Source: Zygnema cylindricum (taxonomy: Eukaryota > Streptophyta > Zygnematophyceae > Zygnematales > Zygnemataceae). Taken from it: a stretch of 64,000 nucleotides of DNA. Where the stretch lies: the NCBI GenBank assembly GCA_037447655.1, contig JBBHKE010002873.1, positions 137,695 to 201,694 on the forward strand, read 5' to 3'. The position numbers and the translations under genes are program-made. Shown piece by piece: positions 32,597 to 43,908 of this stretch (positions are counted from its first letter, which is position 1; every line of letters starts with the position of its first letter). The notes beneath the pieces are model-generated. The model saw only the letters and a list, made by a program, of their open reading frames with translations. It searched no databases and was not told where the DNA came from.

Positions 32597-35099
32597 CCTA
32601 CAAAGCTATAAAAAGTGCCTAAAGTGTCCAACACGTTGATGACGTTTTAACAAAACGTTGGCGCTATGATTCATCACTCTACGTCGTGTTTCGCTAGTAA
32701 CGTACATGCTTGTTTGCCCAATTAAAATCATAAATCAGCGTTTATCCATCTGCGATTTTAGGAATTTTAATTGAAATAAACTTTGTTGGTTTTGACTAGA
32801 TATCAGATAACATTTTGTAACATTCATTTAAGGTGATCTTCAATTGAACTATTTTTAGTTGAAAACGCACTATTCATTCAACATAATTTTATCTTCTATC
32901 ACTTATTGCTTTAATTTAAAATAATGGTCTGAATTAATTCTCTCATACTCGTACAACCCATATTTTCATAAAATAAAAGACTACGTGGTATACACCTCTA
33001 GATAAACTTTAAAAACCACTAACATCCGTTTTATTAAAGACAGTTAAAGAATTTGACGATGTCATTAGCCACCGAAATGTTGACTCAAGTTTGATAAAAT
33101 AAACTAATGTTGATCCACGTTTTACACACGAGCGCCAAGAAGAAGTCATTGCTCACCATAACTCTTTCTTCTATATGAAACTATTATCTAAATTATGCAA
33201 CATTGCCATTATGTTGTATTTGGTGTTGTTAAAGACTTAACATAGCCGTCATTTTCAATATTGATTCATGATGGACCGCGCGATTGTTAATAAGACCACA
33301 TTCTAAGCGTGAAAGAAACAATTTAAATGTGACAAGCAATAGGGAGTAGTTACCTTGATCTTGTTGTTGTGTACTGCGTAGTTTATGTACACATGCAGTT
33401 ATTAAAATGTTACTCAATGCATTAATAACTTTATCCTCGCAAGATTTGCGAATATGTTTCGCTATTCGCTGTTTGCAAAAGTGTTGATATTCGTTAACAG
33501 TTGTTGGAATTTAGTTTTTTGTTCACATTGGTCAAGTTTATTTGTATTCTACTCCACAAAGTGAAATACCTCAGACTATTATGTACGTGAGTTTGTTCGT
33601 ACGTCATACATTTGTTTGCATGAACTCGCGTGAAATCCCTTTGCGACATCCGATCACAACCACGTACTTTATCAATTAAAAAACACACATCTACAAAAAA
33701 TACATACACACTTAATAATAAACCTTTATTAAAAAAAAATGTTCGTCGACACAGTACAGTTTGCTCTCTTGCCTTTTCTGTCCAACCCTACTGTCAAATT
33801 CCTTTACTTTCTCTCACTCCTAATAATTGTTTCCTTTCTTAGTTAATGTAACATGTCGATGGTTAGGTGATTACTTTGATAAAAAACATTAATTCCATTG
33901 TTTTTAGTTTGTCGTGTAAGGCTCATTTTTTTGTAACAACTTTTATTTCACAATATTTCCTTAATGAAAAGGGTGTTCGACTATTTCTTGACCTCGCGAT
34001 GTGTCACGGCAAAACCCTCTAATGTCTAAACCAAAATATAGGTTTTTAAATTTGGTAAAAAATCATAAAAGTTATGCATTGTATTTTAATAATTTTTAAA
34101 CAAGGATCCCAATAAGTTTAATATCATATATTTTAATTTTTTGTTTTAGACTTGTATGCGAGTTTGTAAATAAGTTGAACATGTTTTTTTATATGATCGT
34201 ACGCGTACAACTTGAAAATGTATACCCTCTTGTATTTTTTAAATGGTGTTTTTTACTTTTGTTGTTACACGTGTTGGTGTTCATCCATTTTTTAAAATTA
34301 TTGTTAATGAAATAAACCTTGATATCGTTTGTTAAAAATAATACTTATATTGTCATATGTTAATGGATTAATAATTTTTTGTGAATAAACCTAACAAAAT
34401 ATTTATCTAATGCGTAAATTGTATTACAACTTGTGGGTTTTGTTTTTTCCTGCAATTTTGTGGTCTCCACTGACCCACAGAATGGGCAACCTATGTAAAG
34501 CCTATAGGATAATATATGCCCCTTCGACTTTCCCAATGAAAATGTGCCACCCTAGCACGCAAGTATTTTGACCACCCTTGCCCCTTTGAGGACTCGACTT
34601 CTTTGAGCCGAACGCAAAAAGAATCACTGAGTTTGCTCCCCTAAGCAATAAGTTATGGCTGGCCAAAGACGACCTATTTATACAGAAGGTCACCTAGAGA
34701 GAGGTGCCTCAAAAATTATTAAGTCTTAGTCTGCCTACTCCTAGCTACCTATTACTAGATCCTAGACCAATAGGAAAACTATACAATAGTAGAAGGTACA
34801 TTGGCCGTTGTACGACCATTTTACGACAATGCCTTGCAGGTGACGCCTTTCAAATCGGGAGCCATGGTTCCTCCTCCCATCTTCTTCTGTGTCCAATAAG
34901 GTGCCACCACGTGTCATCACTTGACGATACCTCCGAAAGCCGCAAAAATTTTATTTTGGGTTAGCAGGTGCGACGTCGTCCGTTCGATCAAGTTTATTTC
35001 CACGGTTCAATGTGCGCGCCCGGTTCATATGTTTCGTTTGAATGAATTCGTCGTTGGGTAAATATTCATTAAGTTGATAAACATAATATGTCCAACGCT
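32597..35099. other. Long AT-rich stretch, nothing recognised
   Basis: About 2.5 kb with no supported gene, terminal repeat or family match. Small frames (33229-33417, 33494-33709, 33630-33842, 34502-34693, 34704-34964) have no motif. Confidence 0.4.
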
Positions 35100-35285
35100 T
35101 TATCATGCCTTGGTGGATAAAGCACCAAGCTACCCTCGTTGTGTAGGTCTCTGGTTCAAACCCGAGCTAGATCACCATTCTGGTAAATTGCCTTCTACGT
35201 CATTCAGCGACCTCCTAAATAAAGTGGCAGCCATGGAGCGTCATTGATCCACTCTCTCTCGCTATAGAGACTAATTAAAATACAG
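35100..35285 (+). repeat. Probable second tRNA-derived SINE family
   Basis: CCTTGGTGGATAAAGCACCAAGC resembles a tRNA D-arm/box A region. 40 bp later CTGGTTCAAACCCGAG is a good box B (GGTTCAAACCC). A non-tRNA body follows, ending in CTCTCTCTCGC. It is not the same family as 279-737. With a single copy in the window, the SINE call is inference from the box spacing. Confidence 0.45.
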
Positions 35286-36964
35286 AAGTGAGCTGTTTAA
35301 TTACCTATATTCAACTTTTCCTTTGCTAGTGTTTCTCTTTAAAAAAAAAATACGATACGATGAAAAATATCATCGTTGATAAGAATAGCATATTGGATTT
35401 TATAAACCTAACATCATTTTCTACCTTTAATACTCGCGCTTTTTGATTTATAATTATTTTTTAGTGATTGAAATATAGTAGGTTTGTTTAGTAACACAAG
35501 TATCTCTTGAAATTTATATGTTAGACATTTTTTTTGCAGTTTTTATAACTTTAACACGTATGTTAGCGCAATATACATACTTAAATATTATAAATTTGTT
35601 CGTTTAGTTGAACGAAATTTATAACTATATAACGTATGAAACGAATGAGAGTAGAAAAGCAAAATAATAGATTGTATGTTGGTAAAGTTATGATATATAT
35701 AAAATTTTATAATATGTAGTTTTTATATATCGCATAACTTTAAATGTTTTGGAGTCCTAGTTTGAAAACCACCATTTGTATCACTCAGTACCAAAATTTT
35801 GTTTCTATATTTATACATTTGACACACATGAGAAATTTGTGGACTTTAATAAGGTGTTTAACATGGTATATTTTAAATAATTTAGAGGTTATGGGTGATT
35901 ACTTGATAGCAAATATGTCTATAAGTGATTTTGCAAATAGATGACAATTAAAGTTTTTAAGTCTTTTGATCTAGTCCAATCCTCATTGGTTTGATTCACG
36001 AAAGGAGTGTAATCGGACAAAAATTCTTCCTTCACGAATTCTTAGTGATTACAGCTAAAAAATGTGAAATACACGACTTTGTCATTGAAGTTTTGTTTCT
36101 ATTTCAAGGACTTTAAACAAAATATCTTTGTTTGTAATTCATCGCTGATTTTTTATGGTTGTTACACATGCTTTCTTTCACTATTGAAATGTATTCATGG
36201 GTATGATTTTAAATCAATCTTCCCTTAGAGAAACACATTAAGAGTAAGAAATGACATCCATAGTTCTAATCTCATCTTCAAAGGAATCTTTGAGGCTAAG
36301 GGTATGAAGGTTTTCCACGCATAAAAAAAAAAGAGGTTTAGTTCGAGGAGCCATAAATCTTCAGCATTCACTACTTATAATATCAAATTTTGGACTGAAC
36401 AACGACGAACCTTACATAAACTAAGGTTGGCAGCGATTCATTTTTTCGATATTGATATTTCGCTCCTCAAAACGCGTGCACGTAACTTTAAAGATATTCC
36501 CTAATCTAGGAGGAAGTGTCTGCGGGTTAAGGAGAGCAAACTCATATGGAGGCCATAGTACAAGGAAATTTGAGTGCGAGGTTATAGTTCTCAGAGTGGG
36601 GGGGCTACTTGTATACGGAAGACAAGAGAGGAAGATTTGATTTGTTTATATTTCAAAATTTATTTTGCTCTACATCTCTTCCCTTATTGGATAACTACAA
36701 GAGTGTTAAGAAGGATTCGAGGGAGATCCTAGAGAGATGGAATACCAAATCAATAGACTAAGAGGGATTAATGCGAATAGAATCTCCTAAAAGTCAAAAT
36801 AAAAGTCATGGTTTCTTAAAAGGACCGGGATTAATATGTAAATCAAGACAATAACAATTAGTTTTAGTTTGGTAGTTAGAGAAGTTAAACTTGTTATGAG
36901 TGGCCTATAGATACCATACCATAGATAAATGTAGGATCAACCGAAAAAAGGAAGGGGTGCCATT
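35286..36964. other. No recognised feature
   Basis: About 1.7 kb of AT-rich DNA. CTAGGAGGAAGTGTCTGCGGG and GAGTGGGGGGGCTAC stand out only for higher GC. No gene recognised. Confidence 0.35.
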
Positions 36965-37973
36965 TACTATTCTACAACCACCGTTGCAAGAGGAGAACCT
37001 GTAGTAGCAGTGGAGGTAGACATGAACACCAACGGAAACTATCACACTACCTACTCAACAACCAACTTTCAACTGACACAAAATATGACCCAGAAAGCCT
37101 TTATAACTCAAATTTGCTTCTATGACACACAATATAATAAAGTGACAATTCACAAAATTTCAGCCAAAATGACAAAATAAACCATAAGATATGATGTTTG
37201 GAAGTTTCCCAAAAATTACCCCCATAAAATCATATTCCCAAAACAAGATAAAACAAAATTGGCTAAGTCCTAAGTTATATACTCACACTGTGTATCTACT
37301 GATCTACGCTAATTCGGGTAATCTTTACTACAGTTATTATCCTGACTAACGATAAAGCATCCTACCCGTACGTTACTGTACCTCAAAAACCCTAATTACT
37401 ATTTTCTAAAAACGTGATTAATGTAACACTATTTTTTTATCACACTAAATTATAAACTAATGTTATTCAAATATTTAAAGACATTGAACCGTACACAAAA
37501 TGTTATAACCCTACACAAAAACGTTCGAAATGATTAGTCAGCGGTAACCGTTAAAGTCCAACCGAATGTGGTCGTGTAGTAGGAAGCACCTGAGTGCTTC
37601 GTCACTTGTGGTCCCACGCAAATCACGCTTGTGGTCTCAGGTGAATGGCGTCCGTAGGAACAAATTGGATCGACGATGGTACCGTCGAGCTGTACCACAT
37701 GTTTCCGGAATACTCGGGACCAATCCCGTTTGTGCGATCATGTGAATGGCATCGTCAACTTTTTGACACGTATGGGTGACTGTCGGTGCTACTCCAAAAA
37801 ACCCGCAAACGTTATTTTGCCGACACGTGTCCCTACAAAAGTACGATACACTCTACTGTGCCTTTTGTTACTGTAACACTAATTAAGGTAAGTATTATAG
37901 TAGAGTACTAGGAAAAATATCCTAAGTTATTTTTACCCCTATTGACTGAAATAAAGATTTATAAATTACAACA
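36965..37973 (-). repeat. Copia element 1, 3' LTR
   Basis: It aligns end to end with the LTR at 42335-43385 and the solo LTR at 46988-48001. The outer end is mutated (TACTAT for TGTTGT). It holds one copy of the GAATCACGCTTGTGGTC unit that varies in number among LTRs. The inner end ATTACAACA adjoins the purine tract. Confidence 0.85.
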
Positions 37974-38029
37974 CTCCCCTAAATCTTTAGACGCAGTTAC
38001 TCGCTTATTCCAATAGCATATCTGCAAAA

Positions 38030-38521
38030 CTATAACTTAGGAGCAGGAAGGGCTTTTGTTAACATGTCAGCCACCATCTTCTCATCTGGTAAATAACAGA
38101 ATTTAACAACTTTTGCAAGTACTTTTTCTCTAACAAAGTGAAGTCTAACATCCATGTGTTTGCTCTTAAAGTGATGGCTGGGGTTAGAGGCAACTGCTAT
38201 GGCAGCTTGGGTGTCACAACAGATAGCTTGAGGGCCAGTTTGCATATACCCAATTTCGTGTAAAATGGACTTGACCCACAAGAGCTCCTTGAGGGCGGAA
38301 GCTGCTGCCATATATTCTAACTCCATTGTGGATTGAGCTGTATCCTTTTGTAATTTGCTACTCCAGCAGCAAGTTCCATTTCCAATCTTCAGAACGAAGC
38401 TGGTTGTAGATTTCCGGCTTGGCATGTCCCCATAGCTAGCATCGCTCCACGACTGGATTTTCACCTCTCCTCCTCCGAGAGCAAGCTTGAGATTTGGAGT
38501 ACCTGCAAGATATCTCAACAC
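38030..38521 (-). pseudogene. Copia RNase H domain
   Basis: About 160 codons. The product includes SWSDASYGDMPSRKSTT (the DASY/DAD-type first acidic region of copia RNase H), TMELEYMAAASALKELLWVK (the E..Y.A...A..E..W block), CDTQAAIAVASNPSHH, KHMDVRLHFVREK, and MVADMLTKALP at the end. This is the standard C-terminal end of a Ty1/copia polyprotein, which degrades the RNA strand of the hybrid during reverse transcription. It is the best-preserved part of this element, but it is cut off from reverse transcriptase by frame changes upstream at about 38520. Confidence 0.9.
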
Positions 38522-38536
38522 TCTTTTCGATGCTTC

Positions 38537-39466
38537 TTAGTTTGCCTTTTTAGGATTTTGTAGACTTCTACTCAAGACTCCCACAGGTGCTGCAATGTCG
38601 GGTCTCGTACAATTTATAAAATATATAAGACTTCCAACTACCTGTCTACATGGCTTTGAAGCCATAAACTCTTCCTCCCCTGTCTCTAGACTCTCACCAA
38701 CAATTATGCCTGAATCTGTATCAAATCCTTCCAATTTCTACCTGAATTCCATGGGAGTTACGGATCCTTTCACATCTTTTATTTCAAATCTTTCTAGCAT
38801 GTTACCAATTGCTTATTTTTAAGTCAACATAATCAGCTTCTTGTTTCTGTCTCTTTCTACCTGTATTCCTAAGATGTATTTGGCCTCACCGAGGTCCTTC
38901 ATCTCGAACCTAGACCTTAAAGCCGCTTTAATGCGGTTTATTTCATCCATTGACTTACTTATTAATAATAAGTCTTCCACATATACAGCACTGTAAAGTA
39001 TCCCATCCTCCCCTTGTAAGACATATACAGAATGATCTGAGCTAATTCTCTTAAATCCCAGCCCAGTCAAGAACTCATCTAACTTCAAATTCCACTGACG
39101 CGGGGCTTGTTTTAGCCCATACAAAGATTTCATCAATTTACACACTAATTCTTCCTTTCCCTTTTCAACGTACATTTCAGGTTGTTTCATATAAATGGTT
39201 TCTTCTAACTCTCTATGCAAGAAAGCAATTTTAACATCCATTTGATGTATTTCTATATTCACTATAGCCGCTAGACTTAGCAAAATTTTGACAGTGTGAA
39301 ATCTAACAAATGGGGAGAAGGTTTCCTCAAAGTCAATACCTTCTTTTTGATTATAACCCTTGGCCACTAGTTTGGCCTTATACCTTTTGATGGGGTTGTT
39401 TGGGTTCAGCTTCACCTTGAATACCCACTTGCTGTCGATGGCTTTCTTGCTCGGAGATAGATCCAC
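38537..39466 (-). pseudogene. Copia reverse transcriptase domain, broken
   Basis: The frame 39466-38819 (215 codons) begins within the RVT_2-type domain: KAIDSKWVFKVK, KARLVAKGYNQ-like KAKLVAKGYNQKEGIDF, ETFSPFVR, QMDVKIAFLHRELEETIYMK, and YGLKQAPRQWNLKLDEFL. The catalytic box reads YVEDLLL instead of the usual YVDD, so one of the two essential aspartates is replaced (about 38985). A stop near 38819 separates the tail, 38734-38537, which carries VGSLIYFINCTRPDIAAPVGVLSR. The family copies RNA to DNA in virus-like particles; this copy cannot. Confidence 0.9.
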
Positions 39467-40246
39467 CAGCTCCTATGTCTGTGCCTCCATAATGGACTTT
39501 ATTTCATCGTTTGCCACCTCGATCCACTAATTTCTCTCAGGTGATGAGAAGGCCTCCTAGATTGTTAATGGCTCCTTTGTAGCTGCAAAAAAAAACAAAG
39601 TGAGAGCTTGCTTGTAGACGGCTGCTAGATCTCTTTCCCTCGGAAATTCTGAGGCTGAGATTGTCGGCAACCTCTAATTTCGATGTTTAGTTTGAACCGT
39701 AACTTGATCTGGTACAGAATGTGTAGTAGGTCCTTCCACCTGAGGTGTAGCTTTTGGGGAAGCATCCGGTAAAGGCACCAGAGGAACTGAAGGAAAAGGT
39801 GTCCCACTTGCCGGTGGAAAGGAGACTCGCTGCGTATTGTGAAAAATGACATTTTTCTTGCTTTTTCTTTGACGGTTGATTTGGCACTTTAAACAAGTCA
39901 ACCGAATCCTGTTCATCTTTAATCTGGATATTTCTAGAAACAATCACTTTCTGTTTCTCAAGTACAAAAACTCTATATCCTTTCGCATTATCATCATACC
40001 CCATGAAAATCCCAGGTAAGCCTTTAGGCTCCATTTTCCATCTATCCTGTGAAGTATCTAAAATAAAACACTTGCTGCCAAAGATCTTAAAGTGGCTATC
40101 ATTAGGTTTTCCCCTTGTCCAAAGTTCATAAGGTGTAGTCCTAACAGACCTAGAAGCAATTCTATTTTTTATATAAACAGCACAGTTAAGTACTTCAGCC
40201 AAGAATTTCAAATCTAACCCTTTATCTGCAAGCATGGACGGGCACT
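39467..40246 (-). pseudogene. Copia integrase C-terminal part and linker
   Basis: The frame 40235-39687 reads DLKFLAEVLNCAVYIKNRI, then TTPYELWTRGKPNDSHFKIFGSKCF, then GIFMGYDDNAKGYRVFV. These are the hallmarks of the C-terminal half of copia integrase (the TP.E.W...KP....L..FG..C and F.GY....KGYR.. blocks). The linker to reverse transcriptase (39466-39850) is shifted between frames and contains a Ser/Pro-rich stretch. Stops and shifts separate it from both neighbours. Confidence 0.85.
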
Positions 40247-40941
40247 CTATGTCACTTTCCTATTTAATCTCTCAAAAACACCATTTTGTTCCGCTGTATA
40301 TGAAACTGTAAGATTGTGACTGATACCTTCCTGAAGGAGAAATTCTTCAAATTCCTTCGATGTGTATTTTCTCCCGTTGTGCGATCTTAGCGCCAATATT
40401 GGAACTCCATGAAGCTTTTCCACCCACGCATTGTAGTGTTTGAAGTGAGTAAACACTTCACTTTTATGTTGCCTGAAGTAAACTTTGGTGTACCTCGAGT
40501 AGTCATGTGTAAATGTGACCATATAGTGGACCCCTCCAGCCGAAGCCACTTGTGAAGGACCGAGAACATCAAAAGAATTCGATGTGTATTCTCCTCGTTG
40601 TTCGATCTTAGCGCCAATATTGGAACTCCATGAAGCTTTTCCGCCCAAGCTTTGTAGTGTTTGAAGTGAGTAAACACTTCACTTTTATGTTGCATGAAGT
40701 AAACTTTGGTGTACCTCGAGTACTCATATGTAAATGTGACCATATAGTAGACCCCACCAGCCGAAGCCACTTCTGAAGGACCGAGAACATCAAAATGGAT
40801 GAGCTGCATAACTTTCTCCGATCTATGGTCAGTTTCTTGTGGAAATGGCAATTTGTGGATCTTGCCAAGTGAACAACCATCATTTGTTTTTATAGGATGA
40901 GATGTGAGAGAAACTCCATCAACTTTTCCCGAATTCACCAT
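40247..40941 (-). pseudogene. Copia integrase catalytic core with internal tandem duplication
   Basis: Integrase-core words occur twice: FDVLGPSEVASAGGVYYMVTF, YSRYTKVYFMQHKSEVFTHF and KLHGVPILALRS in the upstream repeat, then almost the same with HDYSRYTKVYFRQHKSEVF. At DNA level about 221 bp are repeated head to tail (roughly 40357-40577 and 40580-40800; GATCTTAGCGCCAATATTGG at 40383 and 40604). As 221 is not a multiple of three, the duplication itself shifts the frame. After the second unit the frame reads NGRKYTSKEFEEFLLQ and TAEQNGVFERLNR, the rest of the core. Confidence 0.88.
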
Positions 40942-41482
40942 TTACTTTAGACTATCATAATTCATGTGTCCTAATCTCTTATGCCACAACTCATTATTAG
41001 ATTCGACACTAGAGTAGAGAACATCATTATCCTTATATTCAGCCATGTCCATCCGGTACATTTTGCTCGCATCTCTAGTTCCTGTTACTGCGACTTTCCC
41101 TTTCTTGCTAACAACCTGTCTCCCTCCTTTCAGATCAACTTCAAAGCCTTTGCTCTCCACTAATGATGTAGAAAAAAGATTTTTCTTAAAATCTGGAACA
41201 TACAAAACATTGTGAAGGGTTCTCTCTACCGACTTTCCCCCCACATCTACCATCAATTATACATCACCCTGAGCTGAGGTTGGAACACTCATGCCGCAAG
41301 CATAGTAGATACTCTTTGGAGATGTTTGCTGCAGATTCGTAAAAGTCGCCTTGTTCCAACACATATGGGCAAACGCTCCCGTGTCCATGATCTATCGTGC
41401 ATCTTTTGGACCCTCCATTGTAGCCGCCATAGCAATTAAATCCCCCTCCTCTTGCTCATTGAAGCTGAGAGACTCTTATGCA
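40942..41482 (-). pseudogene. Copia protease and GAG-pre-integrase region
   Basis: The frame 41256-40942 carries LHNVLYVPDFKKNLFSTS and ends in LWHKRLGHMNYDSLK, the zinc-binding GAG-pre-integrase signature. Upstream (41270-41400), read on the minus strand, is IMDTGAFAHMCWN: the aspartic protease active site with DTGA where copia elements normally have D(S/T)GA, followed by the H.C pair. A stop lies between the protease and the LMVDVGGK start of the next frame. Confidence 0.82.
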
Positions 41483-42295
41483 TCAGTTGCAGAAGCTGAA
41501 AAAAGAGCATTTCCACGGGAAGGATTTCCAAAAAAAACCTCTGTGATACTGGCTCTGTTGCCAACCTGGCTTGTATAAACCTGTCTCATTAGCCTTCTTC
41601 AATTTAGGACAGTATTTGTATCCATGACCCTTCTCAGAACTATAGAAACAAGTAGTAGTAGATGGCCTATTTTGCCTCTGATTAAACTGATTCTGATTCT
41701 GGTTAAACTGATTCCTATTCTGATTAAACTGATTTCTTTTGTCAAAGTCTGTTGCAAATGCTTCAACCTTTCCTTCTCCATCAAGGAGTTTATTATTTGT
41801 TTCTTCCTCCAATATAAGATTATACGCTAATTGAAATGACCAGCTAGCTTTATCATGACTCTTTAATTGAACAGACACACTCTTCATGCTACTAGGGAGA
41901 CCTCCAATAAGCAAAGCTGCCTGTTGAAACTCGGGAAATGACCCCCCAGCAGAAGAGTGAGCATCAATGAGCGCGCAAAAATTGTCACAATACTCAACCA
42001 TAGTTCCCCGCGTGTATTTGTATCCCCAAATTTTTTCATCCACCAAGAGCTCTTTCGAACATTCGCTTTCTCAAAAGCGGATTTGAGGGATGTCCAAATC
42101 TCCCTCGCCTTCTTCATTTTCAGTCGAGACATGACCAAAATTTTTGAAATACAAAGAATTAGATTGTTCCTTGCCATTGAATTCTTCTTCGCCGAAGTTG
42201 GATGTGTTTCATCAAGGGAGCCATCCAAGACCCCCAATAAGTCAACAGTTTCAAATGATGATTCAACCATCGCCGCCCAGTACACATACTTTTAG
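41483..42295 (-). pseudogene. Copia gag with degenerate zinc knuckle
   Basis: Two overlapping frames join at about 42030. The first (42285-41884) reads VYWAAMVESSFETVDLLGVLDG-like gag start and AREIWTSLKSAFEKANV. The second (42046-41483) reads YCDNFCALIDAHSSAGG, AALLIGGLPSSMKSV, then an Asn/Gln repeat (NQFNQN repeated four times), then a CCHC knuckle. The knuckle reads CFYSSEKGHGYKYC, so its second cysteine is serine. Gag packages element RNA in particles. The frameshift and the lost cysteine make this copy non-functional. Confidence 0.87.
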
Positions 42296-42334
42296 CCATT
42301 AAAGATAGTAATTCTTGACGAAAGGATTATAACG

Positions 42335-43385
42335 TGTTGTTCTACAGCAAACATTGCAGGCGGAGAACGAGCAGTGGTAGTGGAAGTAGACATGAAAAAC
42401 AACAGAAACTATCCAAATACCTACTCAACAGCCAACTTAGAACTGACACAAAATATGACTCAGACAGCCAATACGCTTCAAATTTGCCACAATGATACAC
42501 AATACAAGAAACTGACAATTCCCAAATTTGCAGCCCAAATGACTTAGTAAACCATAAGATATGATGTCTGGAAGTTTCCAAAAACTGCTCTTAGAAAATC
42601 ATATTCCCAAAACTGGATACTACAAAATTGGCTAAGTCCTAAGTTATATACTCACACTGTGTATCTAATGATCTACACTTATTCGGGTAACCGTTACTAC
42701 GGTTATTATCCTGAATAACGACAAAGCATCCTACCCGTACGTTACTGTACCTCAAAAACCCTAATTACTATTTTCTAAAACTTGATTAATGGAACACTGT
42801 TTTTTTATCACACTAAACTATAAACTAATGTTATTCAAATATTTACAGACATTGAACCGTACACAAAACGTTCTAACCATACAAAAAAACGTTCGAAATG
42901 CTTAGTCAACGGTAACCGCTAAAGTCCAACCGAATGTGGTCGTGTAGTACGAAGCACCTGAGTGTTTCGTCACTTGTGGTCCCACGCGAATCACGCTTGT
43001 GGTCCCCCGTGAATCACGCTTGTGGTCCCTCGTGAATCACGCTTGTGGTCCCAGGTGAATTGCGTCCGTTGGAACAAATTCGATCGACGATGGTATCGTC
43101 GAGCTGTTCCATATGTTTTCGGAATACTAGAAACAGATACCGTTCTCTCGATCATGTGAATCGCATCGTCAACTTTTTGACACGTATGGCTGATTGTCGA
43201 CGCTACTCCGAAAACCTGCATACGCTATTTCGCCGACACGTGTCCCTGCAAATGTACGATACACTCTACTGTATCTTTTGTTATGTAACACTAATTAAGG
43301 TATGTATTACAGTAGACTACTAGGAAAAATATCCTAAGTTATTTTTACCCCTATTGACTGAAATAAAGTTTTATAAATTACAACA
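42335..43385 (-). repeat. Copia element 1, 5' LTR
   Basis: Begins TGTTGTTCTACAGC and ends ATTACAACA. It contains three units of the CGTGAATCACGCTTGTGGTC repeat at about 42976-43060, against one in the 3' LTR and two in the solo LTR. On the minus strand this LTR would drive transcription of the element. CTTTATTTC (minus-strand GAAATAAAG) lies near 43365, but no promoter box is certain. Confidence 0.85.
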
Positions 43386-43566
43386 AAAACCGTAGGTACT
43401 CGGTAGGATCCTAGGTCAACCTGATATGATCTTACACAAAAACCAGAGTGCAAGACTACAGTGAAAGCATTCATAAAATTCACACGAGGGAGAACTGTCC
43501 ACGAAAGCAAACATATTTCACGGACATTTTCTCTCACAAAAGACTGACTTCCCTTTCCCCCTAAAC
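43386..43566. other. Spacer between two copia elements
   Basis: 181 bp without a recognised feature. Confidence 0.4.
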
Positions 43567-43908
43567 TGTTGTATAAAGTATTGGAAGTGTGACGTCACAC
43601 TATCAAACAAAAAACCAACCATACTATAAAGTGCGCACTAAGCGCCTACAAATCAAATCGCGTCTACAACGAAACTACAAAGTACAAGACACACATACAA
43701 TCAAAAACCAAATAAAGCCAAAAAGAACACACCAAACGAAACAAAAACCTAGTCGACTCCAAACTGAATCTCCTCGAAACCAGGAATCTACAATTCACAC
43801 TAGAAGACTTGATGAGTCCAAACCAACCTGGACCACTATCTTGAAGTAAAGACAAATTAGCCGGCGGAGCGGCAGATCGCGACGGCCGATTACAACTTTG
43901 ACTCAACA
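43567..43908 (-). repeat. Copia element 2, 3' LTR
   Basis: In minus-strand reading it runs TGTTGAGTCAAAG to TATACAACA, about 342 bp, with the TG..CA ends of an LTR. On its inner side stands the purine tract TGAGAGGGGGAT (43909-43920), as required for a 3' LTR. Near its outer end is GTGTGACGTCACAC (43588-43601), a perfect 14-bp palindrome containing TGACGTCA, a bZIP-type site. Its matching 5' LTR is not in the window. Confidence 0.75.

Larger units (their letters stand above)
36965..43385 (-). mobile_element. Ty1/copia LTR retrotransposon, nearly complete, inactivated
   Basis: Two LTRs of about 1.0 kb in the same direction (36965-37973, 42335-43385) enclose gag and pol sequence on the minus strand in Ty1/copia order: gag, protease, integrase, reverse transcriptase, RNase H. 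The LTRs begin TGTTGT and end ACAACA. A purine tract (AGGGGAG in minus-strand reading) lies immediately before the 3' LTR at 37974-37981. Next to the 5' LTR the expected initiator-Met primer site is not seen, so the primer tRNA is unknown. The flanking 5-mers (CCATT, AAAAC) do not match, which suggests recombination or decay. Frameshifts, stops and an internal duplication break the coding region in at least five places. Confidence 0.92.

Noticed and set aside
42976-43062. CRISPR-like array (GTGAATCACGCTTGTGGTC repeats)
   Set aside because: The units are contiguous without spacers, lie inside an LTR of a eukaryotic retrotransposon and vary in number between LTRs.
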